Shown: piece by piece, positions 17,542-26,618 of the stretch
Layout of the letters: every line of letters starts with the position of its first letter
Numbering within the stretch: position 1 is the first letter of the stretch
DNA from: Nonomuraea pusilla
GTDB lineage: Bacteria; Actinomycetota; Actinomycetes; Streptosporangiales; Streptosporangiaceae
DNA length: 64,000 nt
Direction: 5' to 3'
NCBI RefSeq assembly: GCF_900109355.1
Contig: NZ_FOBF01000018.1
Coordinates: 124,001 to 188,000, forward strand
Position numbers and translations under genes: made by a program
Notes under the pieces: generated by a model
The model's input: only the letters and a program-made list of their open reading frames with translations
The model's database searches: none
What the model was told of the DNA's origin: nothing

Positions 17542-19617
17542 CTACCGTGGCGCGGCTCGCACGGTGAGAATGTGGGCAGGCTGGATGTGGGGGTCGAGGC
17601 GCACGTAGTTGTTCTGCCTCCACCGGTACGACTCTCCCGACAGCTCGTCGTCCACGACGAACTCCGCGTTCCAGTCGAGGCCGAGGGCGGGCAGGTCGAG
17701 GTCCACCGTCGCCTCGTGGGTGTGGTGCGGATCGAGGTTGACGACCGCGATCACGACGTCGCCGACCCCGTGCCGTCGTGTGGCCGGGTCGTAGGCGCCG
17801 GGAAGCCGTTTGGAAAAGCAGACGATATCCGGCTGGTCGACCCTGTGGAACCGTAGATTACGCAATTCCTGGAGTGCCGGATGCGCTCTTCGGAACAAAT
17901 TCAGGCGCGTGACGAAGGGCGCGAGACTCCGTCCCTCGCGTTCGGCGGTCATCCAGTCGCGAGGTCTGTACTGATATTTCTCGCTATCAAGGTATTCCTC
18001 GCTCCCAGGGCGAACTGGAATATTTTCCCCAAGTTCGTACCCGGAATACATGCCCCACGTCGGCGAGCCCAGCGCGGCCAGCACCGCCCTGATCTTGAAA
18101 GCGGGGACGCCGCCGTGCTGGAGGTACTCGTGGAGGATGTCCGGGGTGTTGACGAACAGGTTCGGCCGCAGGTACGCGGACGTCTCGCGGGCCAGCTCCG
18201 ACAGGTACGTCTCCACGTCGTACTTGGAGTTCTTCCACGTGTAGTACGTGTACGACTGGTCGAAGCCGATCTTGGCCAGCGTCCGCAGCATCGCCGGCCT
18301 GGTGAACGCCTCGGCCAGGAACAGCACGTCGGGATCGGTGGCGTGGATGTCGTCCAGCAGCCGCTCCCAGAAGGACACCGGCTTGGTGTGCGGGTTGTCC
18401 ACGCGGAAGATCCGCACGCCGTGGTCCATCCAGTGCCGCAGCACCCGCCTGACCTCGGCGTAGATCCCCTCGGGGTCCTTGTCGAAGTTGATCGGGTAGA
18501 TGTCCTGGTACTTCTTCGGCGGGTTCTCGGCGTACGCGATCGTGCCGTCGGCCCTGATCGTGAACCACTCCGGGTGCTCCTTGACCCACGGGTGGTCGGG
18601 CGAGCACTGCAGCGCGAAGTCGAGCGCCACCTCCATGCCCAGCTCGCGGGCCCTCGCGACGAAGGCGTCGAAGTCCTCGATCGTGCCGAGGTCGGGGTGC
18701 ACGGCGTCGTGCCCGCCCTCCTCTGAGCCGATCGCCCACGGCGAGCCCGGGTCGTCGGGCTCGGGGTTGAGCGTGTTGTTGCGGCCCTTCCTGAACGTGT
18801 GGCCGATCGGGTGGATCGGCGGCAGGTACACGACGTCGAAGCCCATCTTGGCGACGGCGGGCAGCCGCCCGGCCGCCGTGCGGAAGGTGCCGGACCTGGT
18901 GACGCCGGACGCGCTGACCTCCGCGCCCTCGGAACGCGGGAAGAACTCGTACCAGGAGCCGAAGAGCGCCCGCCGCCTGGAGACCCTGACGGTGTTCCAC
19001 CTCGACCTGGTCACCAGCTCCCGGTACGGGTGCGCGTCGAGCAGCGCGGCCGTCTCGGGCAGCTGCGCCACCGACAGCCGCGCCCGCGGGTCGAGCTCCT
19101 CGTCACGCAGCGTGGCGGCGACCGACAGCAGCGAGGCGCGGTGGCCGCACGGGCTCTCGCCGTTCCTGGCCCCGGTCTGCGGCGCGGTCTTCGGCGCGGG
19201 GTGCGGGGCGGGGCAGTCGGCCTGCTTGACGGCTCTCGCCGCCTTCTCGAACAGGCGCGCGCCCTCCTCGCACATCAGGTCGGTGTCCATGCCACGGGGG
19301 ATCTTGATCTCGGCGTCGTGCAGCCAGGTGCTGATCGGATCGCTCCACGCCTCCACGCGGAACTGCCAGTCGCCCTCCGACGGCAGGCAGACGTCGACGG
19401 CCCACCGGTCGGTTCCGGGGGCGATCTCCCGCATCCGTCTGAGCCGCCCGCGCTGCCCGTCGGGCGAGCTGAGCACCACACCGGCGGCCACGGCGTCGTG
19501 GCCCTCCCTGAACACGGTCGCGGAGAGCTCGAAGGTCTCTCCGGCGACCGCCTTGGCGGGCCACTGCCCGCAGTCGACGATGGGGGAGATGTCCGTGATG
19601 GGAATTCGTCCGATCAT
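17542..19617 (-). CDS. glgE: Alpha-1,4-glucan:maltose-1-phosphate maltosyltransferase
   Basis: 691-aa GH13_3 enzyme that adds maltosyl units from maltose-1-phosphate to a growing alpha-glucan. The nucleophile lies in FRVDNPHTKP and the acid/base in FLAEAFTRP. They are 29 residues apart, as in Streptomyces GlgE (D394/E423). The start is placed at the ATG giving MIGRIPITDISPIVDCG, which matches the usual GlgE N-terminus. An in-frame ATG at 19779 would add 54 residues unlike the family and run through a regulatory-looking dyad. The ribosome site at 19617 is weak. It is the first gene of the glgE-treS-mak operon and divergent from glgP. Confidence 0.96.
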   Translation of the reverse strand: MIGRIPITDISPIVDCGQWPAKAVAGETFELSATVFREGHDAVAAGVVLSSPDGQRGRLRRMREIAPGTDRWAVDVCLPSEGDWQFRVEAWSDPISTWLHDAEIKIPRGMDTDLMCEEGARLFEKAARAVKQADCPAPHPAPKTAPQTGARNGESPCGHRASLLSVAATLRDEELDPRARLSVAQLPETAALLDAHPYRELVTRSRWNTVRVSRRRALFGSWYEFFPRSEGAEVSASGVTRSGTFRTAAGRLPAVAKMGFDVVYLPPIHPIGHTFRKGRNNTLNPEPDDPGSPWAIGSEEGGHDAVHPDLGTIEDFDAFVARARELGMEVALDFALQCSPDHPWVKEHPEWFTIRADGTIAYAENPPKKYQDIYPINFDKDPEGIYAEVRRVLRHWMDHGVRIFRVDNPHTKPVSFWERLLDDIHATDPDVLFLAEAFTRPAMLRTLAKIGFDQSYTYYTWKNSKYDVETYLSELARETSAYLRPNLFVNTPDILHEYLQHGGVPAFKIRAVLAALGSPTWGMYSGYELGENIPVRPGSEEYLDSEKYQYRPRDWMTAEREGRSLAPFVTRLNLFRRAHPALQELRNLRFHRVDQPDIVCFSKRLPGAYDPATRRHGVGDVVIAVVNLDPHHTHEATVDLDLPALGLDWNAEFVVDDELSGESYRWRQNNYVRLDPHIQPAHILTVRAAPR

Positions 19618-19716
19618 CGCTTTCAAGAGGTTTGCGGCGGTACTCCCGGTACCGCCGGAGGCTTTCCGTGGCAGGAACGATCCTTGCATGTAAATTGCGG
19701 ACAGCAGCGGATAGAC

Positions 19717-19736
19717 CTCCCGAGTCTCATCGGGAG
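19717..19736. promoter_or_regulatory. Inverted repeat in the glgE/glgP divergent region
   Basis: CTCCCGA-GTCTCA-TCGGGAG has perfect 7-bp arms and a 6-bp spacer. It lies within the 244-bp gap separating synthesis (glgE) from degradation (glgP), 100 bp upstream of the glgE start and 126 bp from glgP. Symmetry and position suggest an operator or a 5'-leader hairpin. No regulator can be assigned. Confidence 0.45.
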
Positions 19737-19861
19737 AGGCCCAACAAAGCAGAAACGTGCCCCAATACTCCCTCTTCATGCTTGCTCCCGGAAGTGGTTT
19801 GAAGGGGGCTGATGGGGGTGAAGGACTCAGAGGTCCCTCCTAGCCCATAGGGTGCAGAAAC

Positions 19862-22441
19862 GTGAGAGCTATTCGCCGGTTTACCGTCCGCACCGTCCTG
19901 CCCGCGGAGCTGGCCGCCCTCGGCGAGCTGGTCCACAACCTGCGCTGGTCATGGCACCCCGAGACGACCGACCTCTTCGCGGAGGTCGATCCCCGTCTCT
20001 GGGAGCAGGTGGGGCACGATCCCGTCGCCCTGCTGGGAGCCGTCACGCCGGCGAGGCTGAACGAGCTCGCCGCCGACCGCCGCTTCCTGCGCCGTCTCGC
20101 CGACGCCGCCGACGACCTGCGCGAGTACATCGTCTCGCCGCGCTGGTACCAGACACTGCCCGACGCCCCGCAGGCCGTCGCCTACTTCTCGCCCGAGTAC
20201 GGCATCGCCGCCGCGCTGCCGCAGTACTCGGGCGGCCTCGGCATCCTCGCCGGAGACCACCTGAAGGCGGCCAGCGACCTCGGCGTGCCCGTCCTGGCCG
20301 TGGGCCTGCTGTACCGGCACGGCTACTTCACCCAGACGCTGTCGCCCGAGGGCTGGCAGCTGGAGCACTACCCGTCGCTCGACGCGGGCGGCCTGCCGCT
20401 CGCCCTGCTCAAGGACGACGACGGCCCCGTCAAGATCCGCATCAGCCTGCCCGAGCAGCGCGTCCTGCACGCCCAGGTGTGGGTGGCGCAGGTCGGACGG
20501 GTGCCGCTGCTGCTGCTCGACTCGGACGTCGCCGACAACGACACGGCCGCCCGCGACGTCACCGACCGCCTCTACGGCGGCGGCACCGACCACCGGCTCA
20601 TGCAGGAACTGCTGCTCGGCATCGGCGGCGTGCGCGCGATCCGCGCCTACTGCCGCGTCACCGGCCACCCCGAGCCCGAGGTGTTCCACACCAACGAGGG
20701 CCACGCCGGGTTCCTCGGCCTGGAGCGCATCCGCGAGCTCACCGAGACGCGGCTGTCGTTCGACGAGGCGCTGGAGGCGGTGCGCGCCGGCACGGTCTTC
20801 ACCACGCACACCCCGGTGCCCGCCGGCATCGACAGGTTCCCCACCGAGATGATCGAGCGCCAGTTCGGCGGCGACAACGCCTGGCCGACCGTGCCCGTCG
20901 AGCGCATCCTCGCCCTCGGAGCCGAGTCCGACCCGGCCAGGTTCAACATGGCCGTCATGGGCATGCGCCTCGCCCAGCGCGTCAACGGCGTGTCACGGCT
21001 GCACGGCGAGGTCAGCAGGGACATGTTCAAGGACCTGTGGCCCGGCTTCGACGTGGACGAGGTGCCGATCGGCTCGATCACCAACGGCGTCCACGCGCCC
21101 ACCTGGGTGGGACGCGAGCTGATGGAGCTGGCCGGGCGCGAGCTGCCCTCGCTGATCGAGCGCGCCCGCGGCTGGGACGGCATCCAGAAGATCCCCGACG
21201 CCGAGCTGTGGGACATCAGGGGCCTCATGCGCCGCCGCCTGGTCGAGGGGGCCCGCAAGCGGCTGCGCGAGGCCTGGCGCGAGCGCGGGGCGTCCGACGC
21301 CGAGCTGGGCTGGATCGAGGAGGTGCTCGACCCCGAGGCGCTGACGATCGGCTTCGCCCGCCGCGTGCCGTCGTACAAGCGGCTCACGCTGATGCTGCGC
21401 GACCCGGAGCGGCTGGCCGGCCTGCTGCTCGACCCGGACAAGCCGGTGCAGATCGTGATCGCGGGCAAGGCGCACCCGGCCGACGAGGGCGGCAAGAAGC
21501 TGATCCAGCAGATCGTGAAGTTCGCCGACCAGCAGCACGTCAGGCACCGGATCGTCTTCCTGCCCGACTACGACATGGCGCTCGCCCAGCTCATGACGCA
21601 GGGCTGCGACGTGTGGCTGAACAACCCGCTGCGCCCGCTGGAGGCGTCCGGCACGTCGGGCATGAAGTCGGCGCTGAACGGCGGGCTCAACCTGTCGATC
21701 CGCGACGGCTGGTGGGACGAGTGGTACGACGGCACCAACGGCTGGGCCATCCCCACCGCCGACGGCGTGTCCGACCCCGACAGGCGCGACGCCCTGGAGG
21801 CCGCGGCCCTGTACGACCTGATCGAGCACGAGGTGGCCGACCGCTTCTACGACCGGGCGGGCGACGGGCTGCCGCGCCGCTGGATGGAGATGGTCAAGCA
21901 CACCCTGACCTCGCTCGGGCCGAAGGTGCTCGCCGGGCGCATGCTCCGCGACTACGTGACCGACCTGTACACGCCTGCCGCGAGGTCGGCGCGCGCCCTG
22001 TCGGCCGACGGGTACGCGTCGGCCAAGGCGTTCGCCGCGTGGCGGCTGCGCGTCGCCCAGGCGTGGCCCGGCGTCCGGGTCGAGCACGTGGAGACGTCGG
22101 GCGTCGGCGAGGCGCCGGAGGTGGGGTCCTCGATCGAGCTGCGCGCCACCGTCGCGCTCGGTGACCTGGAGCCGGACGACGTGCTGGTCGAGGCCGCGTA
22201 CGGCAAGGTCGGCGCGCACGACGAGCTGGTGCGGCCCACGTACGCGAAGCTCGCCGCCGACGTCGTGGACGACGACGGCCGCGCCCACTACACGGGCGTG
22301 GTCCCGCTCGACCGCACCGGCGCGTTCGGCTACACGGTGCGGGTGGTGCCGTACCACCCGCTCGCCGCGTCGCCCGCGGAACTGGGCCTGGTGACGGTGC
22401 CGGAGGAACCCGCGGGTATGACGAACGGCACATTGCGCTGA
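19862..22441 (+). CDS. glgP: Alpha-glucan (maltodextrin) phosphorylase
   Basis: 859-aa PLP enzyme releasing glucose-1-phosphate from alpha-1,4-glucan ends. The N-terminal 110 aa (LGELVHNLRWSWHPETTDLF) are the DUF3417 module of the actinobacterial short-form phosphorylase. Further motifs are YFSPEYGIAAALPQYSGGLG, VFHTNEGHAGFL and the PLP-lysine region EASGTSGMKSALNGGLNLS. The start is GTG with a poor ribosome site. Divergence from glgE places synthesis and breakdown of the same polymer around one control region. An RpiR regulator gene follows after 20 bp. Confidence 0.96.
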   Translation: MRAIRRFTVRTVLPAELAALGELVHNLRWSWHPETTDLFAEVDPRLWEQVGHDPVALLGAVTPARLNELAADRRFLRRLADAADDLREYIVSPRWYQTLPDAPQAVAYFSPEYGIAAALPQYSGGLGILAGDHLKAASDLGVPVLAVGLLYRHGYFTQTLSPEGWQLEHYPSLDAGGLPLALLKDDDGPVKIRISLPEQRVLHAQVWVAQVGRVPLLLLDSDVADNDTAARDVTDRLYGGGTDHRLMQELLLGIGGVRAIRAYCRVTGHPEPEVFHTNEGHAGFLGLERIRELTETRLSFDEALEAVRAGTVFTTHTPVPAGIDRFPTEMIERQFGGDNAWPTVPVERILALGAESDPARFNMAVMGMRLAQRVNGVSRLHGEVSRDMFKDLWPGFDVDEVPIGSITNGVHAPTWVGRELMELAGRELPSLIERARGWDGIQKIPDAELWDIRGLMRRRLVEGARKRLREAWRERGASDAELGWIEEVLDPEALTIGFARRVPSYKRLTLMLRDPERLAGLLLDPDKPVQIVIAGKAHPADEGGKKLIQQIVKFADQQHVRHRIVFLPDYDMALAQLMTQGCDVWLNNPLRPLEASGTSGMKSALNGGLNLSIRDGWWDEWYDGTNGWAIPTADGVSDPDRRDALEAAALYDLIEHEVADRFYDRAGDGLPRRWMEMVKHTLTSLGPKVLAGRMLRDYVTDLYTPAARSARALSADGYASAKAFAAWRLRVAQAWPGVRVEHVETSGVGEAPEVGSSIELRATVALGDLEPDDVLVEAAYGKVGAHDELVRPTYAKLAADVVDDDGRAHYTGVVPLDRTGAFGYTVRVVPYHPLAASPAELGLVTVPEEPAGMTNGTLR

Positions 22442-22461
22442 ACGGGCGGCATAATCGGTCC

Positions 22462-23358
22462 GTGGACGACAGCGGCAACGGCCTGCGGGCCGACACTCTG
22501 GTGGCCACGGTCCGCGGTGTGCTGCCGTCCCTGACGCCCGCCGCCCAGACCGTCGCCCGGCTCATCCTGGAAGACCCCGCCATGGTGGCGCGCAGCACGA
22601 TCACCGAGCTGTCCGCCGCCTCCGGCACGAGCGAGGCGACGATCGTGCGCACCGCCAGGCTGCTCGGCTTCGCGGGCTACCCGCAGCTGCGCCTGGCGCT
22701 CGCGGCGGCCGCGGCCCAGCCCGACCGGCTGGTGCCGGGCGACCTGGCCCCCGACGACCCGCTGTCCGAGGTCATCCAGAAGGTGGCGAGGGCCGAGTCC
22801 GAGGCGATCAACGACACCGTGGCCCAGCTCACGTCCGAGCGGCTGGGCCTGGTCATCGACGCGGTCGTCGGCGCCCGCAGGGTCGACGCCTACGGGGTGG
22901 GCGCCTCCGGCCTGGTGGCGGCCGACGTGGCCCAGAAGCTGCTGCGCATCGGCATCTCCAGCCACGCCTTCCAGGACGCGCACCTGGCGCTGACCAGCGC
23001 CGTCCTGCTCAAGCGCGGCGACGTGGCGATCGGCATCAGCACGTCGGGCGAGACGCCCGACGTGCTGGAGCCGCTGGGACGCGCGAAGGAGGCGGGCGCC
23101 ACGACGGTCGCGATCACCAACAACCCCCGCTCGTCCATCGCGGAGCTGGCCGAGCACGTGCTCATCTCGGCCGGGCGCGAGACGGAGTTCCGCCCCGGCG
23201 CCCTGGCCAGCCGCATCAGCCAGCTCCTCGTCATCGACTGCGTGTTCGTCGGCGTCGCCCAGCGCACCTACGAGTCCTCGCAGGAGGCGTGGGACAGCAC
23301 CAGGCGCGCCGTCCAGCAGTTCACCCGGAGAACGTCAGCTGCACGTCGTCAGCCTTGA
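22462..23358 (+). CDS. MurR/RpiR-family transcriptional regulator with SIS domain
   Basis: 298-aa phosphosugar-responsive regulator. The HTH_6 domain (about 20-95) contains STITELSAASGTSEATIVRTARLLGFAGYPQLR. The SIS sensor domain (about 125-270) contains YGVGASGLVAADVAQKLL and GISTSGETPDVLE. The start is GTG, 6 nt after a CATAAT -10-like box (22450-22455), so it may be leaderless. It follows glgP by 20 bp and overlaps the convergent amidase gene tail-to-tail by 38 nt. Control of sugar-phosphate or cell-wall-sugar genes is likely. The target is unknown. Confidence 0.9.
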   Translation: MDDSGNGLRADTLVATVRGVLPSLTPAAQTVARLILEDPAMVARSTITELSAASGTSEATIVRTARLLGFAGYPQLRLALAAAAAQPDRLVPGDLAPDDPLSEVIQKVARAESEAINDTVAQLTSERLGLVIDAVVGARRVDAYGVGASGLVAADVAQKLLRIGISSHAFQDAHLALTSAVLLKRGDVAIGISTSGETPDVLEPLGRAKEAGATTVAITNNPRSSIAELAEHVLISAGRETEFRPGALASRISQLLVIDCVFVGVAQRTYESSQEAWDSTRRAVQQFTRRTSAARRQP

Positions 23359-25234
23359 CGAACATGACCCGGTGCCCGAACTGGATCTCCAGGTACCTGG
23401 TCTTGCCCTTGACCACCACGTGGTCCTCCAGTTTGAAGGTGACCGCCCGGAAGTACTCGGTCGCCGCCGGCCCCGCGAGCGTGTACTTCTCGCCCGCCGA
23501 GAACGTGTACTGCAGCGGCGTCACCGCCTGGTAGGGGATGCCCGCCGGGTACGCCTCCTTCTCCGGGTACGCCCTGCCGTACACGGGGACGGTGGCCAGG
23601 CCCGGCTTGGGCGTCACCACCAGGCCGGCCGACGGCACGGCCGTGGGCGCGGAGGCCGGGTTGTGGAACCACGCCTTCTGGCCGAGGTACCAGATGGCCG
23701 TCCAGTCGCCCTGCCGGTCGGCCACGGCGAAGCGCTGCCCGGTGCTGGCGCGGGCGCTGTGGTCGTACACGCTGTAGAGCGACTCGCCGGTCGGGTGCTT
23801 GCCGATGTCCTTGACGAGCGGCGCGTCGGCGCGCGGCTCGGTGCGCAGCCAGACGGTGTTCGCGCTGAGCGGCGGGCAGTCGGCGGAGGGGTTCTCCTTG
23901 TCGCAGCCGTAGAAGTACGGCTTGTTGGTGGCGAAGTCCGGCTTGATCATGATCGAGCCGGCGTCGGGGCCGCCGAACTGGTGCAGCGGGGCGCCGATGA
24001 GCTGGAAGTAGTGCGCCCAGTCCCAGAACGGGCCCGGGTCCTCGTGCATGGGCTTGACCGTGGTCGGCAGCGTGCCGGGGACGTTGTCGTGGCCGAGGAT
24101 GTGGGCGCGGTCGAGCGGCACCGCGTGCTTCATCGCCAGGTAGCGGACGAGCCGGGCGGACGAGCGGTACATCGCCTCCGTGTACCAGGTGCTGCCCCGG
24201 GCGAGGAAGCCCTCGTGCTCGATGCCGATCGACTTGGCGTTGACGTACCAGTTGCCGGCCTGCCAGCCGACGTCCTTGGTCTTGATGTGCTGGGCGATGT
24301 GCCCGTCACTGGCGCGGACGGAGTAGTGCCAGCTCGCGCCGTACTCGGGGTCCTGGTTCAGCCTGATCGACGGGAGGAAGTAGCCCTCCATGTCGTGGAT
24401 GATGATGTAGTCGACCTTCTGGTTGACCGGCCGGTTCGACAGGTCGTAGTGGCCGTAGTCGTCCGGCGGCAGCTCCTGGTAGGCCGCGGGGATCCACTCG
24501 CACGAGATCGAGGCGGGGCACTCCACCCCGTCACGGCGGGCCGGCCGCAGGCCGAGCTTCTCCAGCCACTGCTCGGCGGCCTCCAGGCCGGGCACGGGCG
24601 GCAGGGTGACCTTCTGGCCGTCGTCGGTGACGCGCTCGGCGCCCTGCTTGATGGTGGCGAAGACCTCGTCGGCGAAGAACCTGGCGGCCTCCTGCTCCTC
24701 GGCTCCCGAGTACCTGGCCACGGCACCGTACCAGTCGGCGGGGTTGTCGCTGAGCGGCGCGCCGATCGCCTTCTGGTAGTCGGCGAGCAGCGCCGCGCCG
24801 CCCCTGATGTTGGCGGCGTCGTCGGCGCGGAGCCGCTCGTGGCTCTCGCCGGTGAGCGCTGCGGCCCGCTCCATGGTCCTGAGCGAGGCGGGCGGCGCGG
24901 CGGCCGCCTCCTGCGGGGCGGGCGCGGGCAGGGGGCGGCCGTCGTCGCCGCGGGCGTCCTCCTCGCCCTCGCCGTGGTGGTTGGCGCCGGTGAAGGCGGC
25001 GGCGTCGGTGAGGTGCATCGGGCCGAACCCGGCGTCGCTGGACGGCTGCCCGGCGTGGGCGTCCCAGCGCGACTCCAGGTAGGAGACGCCGAGCAGGACG
25101 CTCTCGGGGACCTTGAACTCCTTGGCCGCCGCGGCGAACGCCTCCTGGCGTCCCGCGGGCTCCTGTGCGTACGCCGCCGTGGTGATCGTTAAGGGCAGGG
25201 AGGCGATCGCCGCGACCGCCAGTGCTCTGCGCAT
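23321..25234 (-). CDS. Secreted N-acetylmuramoyl-L-alanine amidase (Amidase_2 fold)
   Basis: 637-aa exported peptidoglycan hydrolase, expected to cut the muramic acid-L-alanine bond. Signal peptide is residues 1-23 (cut after AYA). A lysozyme-like N-terminal region (about 28-200: VPESVLLGVSYLESRW) is followed by the amidase domain (about 272-410). Likely zinc ligands are His280 (IIIHDMEG), His382 (ILGHDN) and Asp399 (HEDPGPFWDW). Glu339 (GIEHEG) may assist catalysis. The C-terminal 220 aa are beta-rich and SH3-like by eye, including WLGQKAWFHNP. AAGGAG precedes the ATG. Overlap with the RpiR gene 3' end implies antisense transcription between them. Confidence 0.9.
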   Translation of the reverse strand: MRRALAVAAIASLPLTITTAAYAQEPAGRQEAFAAAAKEFKVPESVLLGVSYLESRWDAHAGQPSSDAGFGPMHLTDAAAFTGANHHGEGEEDARGDDGRPLPAPAPQEAAAAPPASLRTMERAAALTGESHERLRADDAANIRGGAALLADYQKAIGAPLSDNPADWYGAVARYSGAEEQEAARFFADEVFATIKQGAERVTDDGQKVTLPPVPGLEAAEQWLEKLGLRPARRDGVECPASISCEWIPAAYQELPPDDYGHYDLSNRPVNQKVDYIIIHDMEGYFLPSIRLNQDPEYGASWHYSVRASDGHIAQHIKTKDVGWQAGNWYVNAKSIGIEHEGFLARGSTWYTEAMYRSSARLVRYLAMKHAVPLDRAHILGHDNVPGTLPTTVKPMHEDPGPFWDWAHYFQLIGAPLHQFGGPDAGSIMIKPDFATNKPYFYGCDKENPSADCPPLSANTVWLRTEPRADAPLVKDIGKHPTGESLYSVYDHSARASTGQRFAVADRQGDWTAIWYLGQKAWFHNPASAPTAVPSAGLVVTPKPGLATVPVYGRAYPEKEAYPAGIPYQAVTPLQYTFSAGEKYTLAGPAATEYFRAVTFKLEDHVVVKGKTRYLEIQFGHRVMFVKADDVQLTFSG

Positions 25235-25397
25235 GAACCGCTCCTTGGGTGGGGGGCGTGATGCCGTTCAGCGTCTCAACATTTTCCTTCTTAGGCGAGA
25301 TCTTTAAGAAGGTTTTCTTCACTCATTGATCCGCTGCTCGCGGGGACGCCGACGGGCCTCCCGGGATGTCGCGGCGGCCGGGTGTTAGGTTCGGCCC

Positions 25398-26171
25398 ATG
25401 GGTGAGTACGTGAGTGTCGAGGTGGCCGACCAGATCGCCACGATCCGTCTTGACCGTCCGAAGATGAACGCCCTCAGCAGCCAGGTGCAGCAGGAGCTCA
25501 CCGAGGCCGCCCGCCTCGTCGACGCCGACCCCGAGGTGCAGGCCGTGATCCTGTACGGCGGCGAGAAGGTGTTCGCCGCCGGGGTGGACGTCAAGGAGAT
25601 GGCGGACATGTCGTACGCCGACATGTCCGCTCACTCGCGCACGCTCCAGGCGTGCTTCGCCGCCGTCGCCGCCATCGGCCAGCCCGTCATCGCCGCCGTC
25701 ACCGGCTACGCCCTGGGCGGCGGCTGCGAGCTCGCGCTGTGCGCCGACTTCCGCGTGGCGGGCGAGAGCGCCAGGCTCGGGCAGCCGGAGATCCAGCTCG
25801 GCCTCATCCCCGGCGCGGGCGGCACCCAGCGGCTGCCCCGCCTGGTCGGCCCGGCCAGGGCCAAGGACCTCATCTTCACCGGCCGTCACGTCCCCGCCCC
25901 GGAGGCCCTCGCCATGGGCCTGGTCGACCGCGTCGTGCCCGACGAGCAGGTGTACACGGCGGCGCTGGAGTGGGCCGCCACCTTCGTCGGCGGGCCCGCG
26001 GTCGCGCTGCGCGCCGCCAAGCAGGCCGTCGACAGGGGCATGGAGGTCGACCTCGAATCGGGGCTGGAGATCGAGCGCCTGCAGTTCTCCGGCCTGTTCG
26101 CCACCGACGACGCCAGGGCGGGCATGCGTGCCTTCGCCGAGAAGACCAAGCCCAAGTTCACCGGACGCTGA
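25398..26171 (+). CDS. Enoyl-CoA hydratase/isomerase
   Basis: 257-aa crotonase-fold enzyme hydrating trans-2-enoyl-CoA in beta-oxidation-type pathways. The CoA/oxyanion-hole segments are KVFAAGVDVKEM and GYALGGGCELALCADFRVA. The two catalytic glutamates are Glu111 and Glu131 (GQPEIQLGLIPGAGG). Their 20-residue spacing matches rat Glu144/Glu164, so hydratase rather than pure isomerase activity is expected. The 163-bp gap shared with the amidase gene should hold divergent promoters, none of them obvious. It may head the following gene cluster, which starts 75 bp later. Confidence 0.93.
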   Translation: MGEYVSVEVADQIATIRLDRPKMNALSSQVQQELTEAARLVDADPEVQAVILYGGEKVFAAGVDVKEMADMSYADMSAHSRTLQACFAAVAAIGQPVIAAVTGYALGGGCELALCADFRVAGESARLGQPEIQLGLIPGAGGTQRLPRLVGPARAKDLIFTGRHVPAPEALAMGLVDRVVPDEQVYTAALEWAATFVGGPAVALRAAKQAVDRGMEVDLESGLEIERLQFSGLFATDDARAGMRAFAEKTKPKFTGR

Positions 26172-26246
26172 CCTCGCCGGCGGCCTTCATGCGGGTTGGT
26201 GAAGGCCGTCCAAGCATGGTGGGGTTTGCCAGTATCGTGGCGTCCC

Positions 26247-26618
26247 ATGATGCGCGTCCTGGTCCCTCTCCGGCTGCGTAAGGCCGTTCGTGCCTGGTTC
26301 GACTCCCGCTACATCTCGGTCGCCGACCACTGTCAGGACATCAAGGACGCGCTGTGGGAGGTGCAGACGCTGCGCCGCGAGGTGAGCGCCCTCCAGGCCG
26401 AGGTGGAACGTCTCAGGCAGGCCAGGCAGGCGGCGCCGGGCGGGCTCGGCCAGGCCGACCGCGCGAGGCTCGACGACGCGCACCGGCTGTCGCAGGAGAC
26501 CGCCCGGTCGCTCGACGGCCTGCTCCAGAACGAGGTGCTGCTCTGGCAGGCCATCGACGGGCTCAAGGCCGCCGTGGAGCGCTCCGGCGAGCGGGCGGGG
26601 GAGCGGCCGTGCGCGTGA
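26247..26618 (+). CDS. Small coiled-coil protein, function unknown
   Basis: 123-aa cytoplasmic protein. A basic N-terminus (RLRKAVRAWFDSRY) is followed by a heptad-rich helix (about 35-60, LRREVSALQAEVERLRQARQ) and a second helical stretch (about 75-115). I recognise no family. Tandem ATGs at 26247 and 26250. Its stop lies inside the next gene, overlapping it by 10 nt, so expression is coupled to the PP-loop protein and a physical partnership is possible. Confidence 0.7.
   Translation: MMRVLVPLRLRKAVRAWFDSRYISVADHCQDIKDALWEVQTLRREVSALQAEVERLRQARQAAPGGLGQADRARLDDAHRLSQETARSLDGLLQNEVLLWQAIDGLKAAVERSGERAGERPCA

Noticed and set aside
19618..19779. 54-residue N-terminal extension of GlgE
   Set aside because: Unlike the family N-terminus, and it covers an inverted repeat in the promoter region. 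Kept only as an alternative start.
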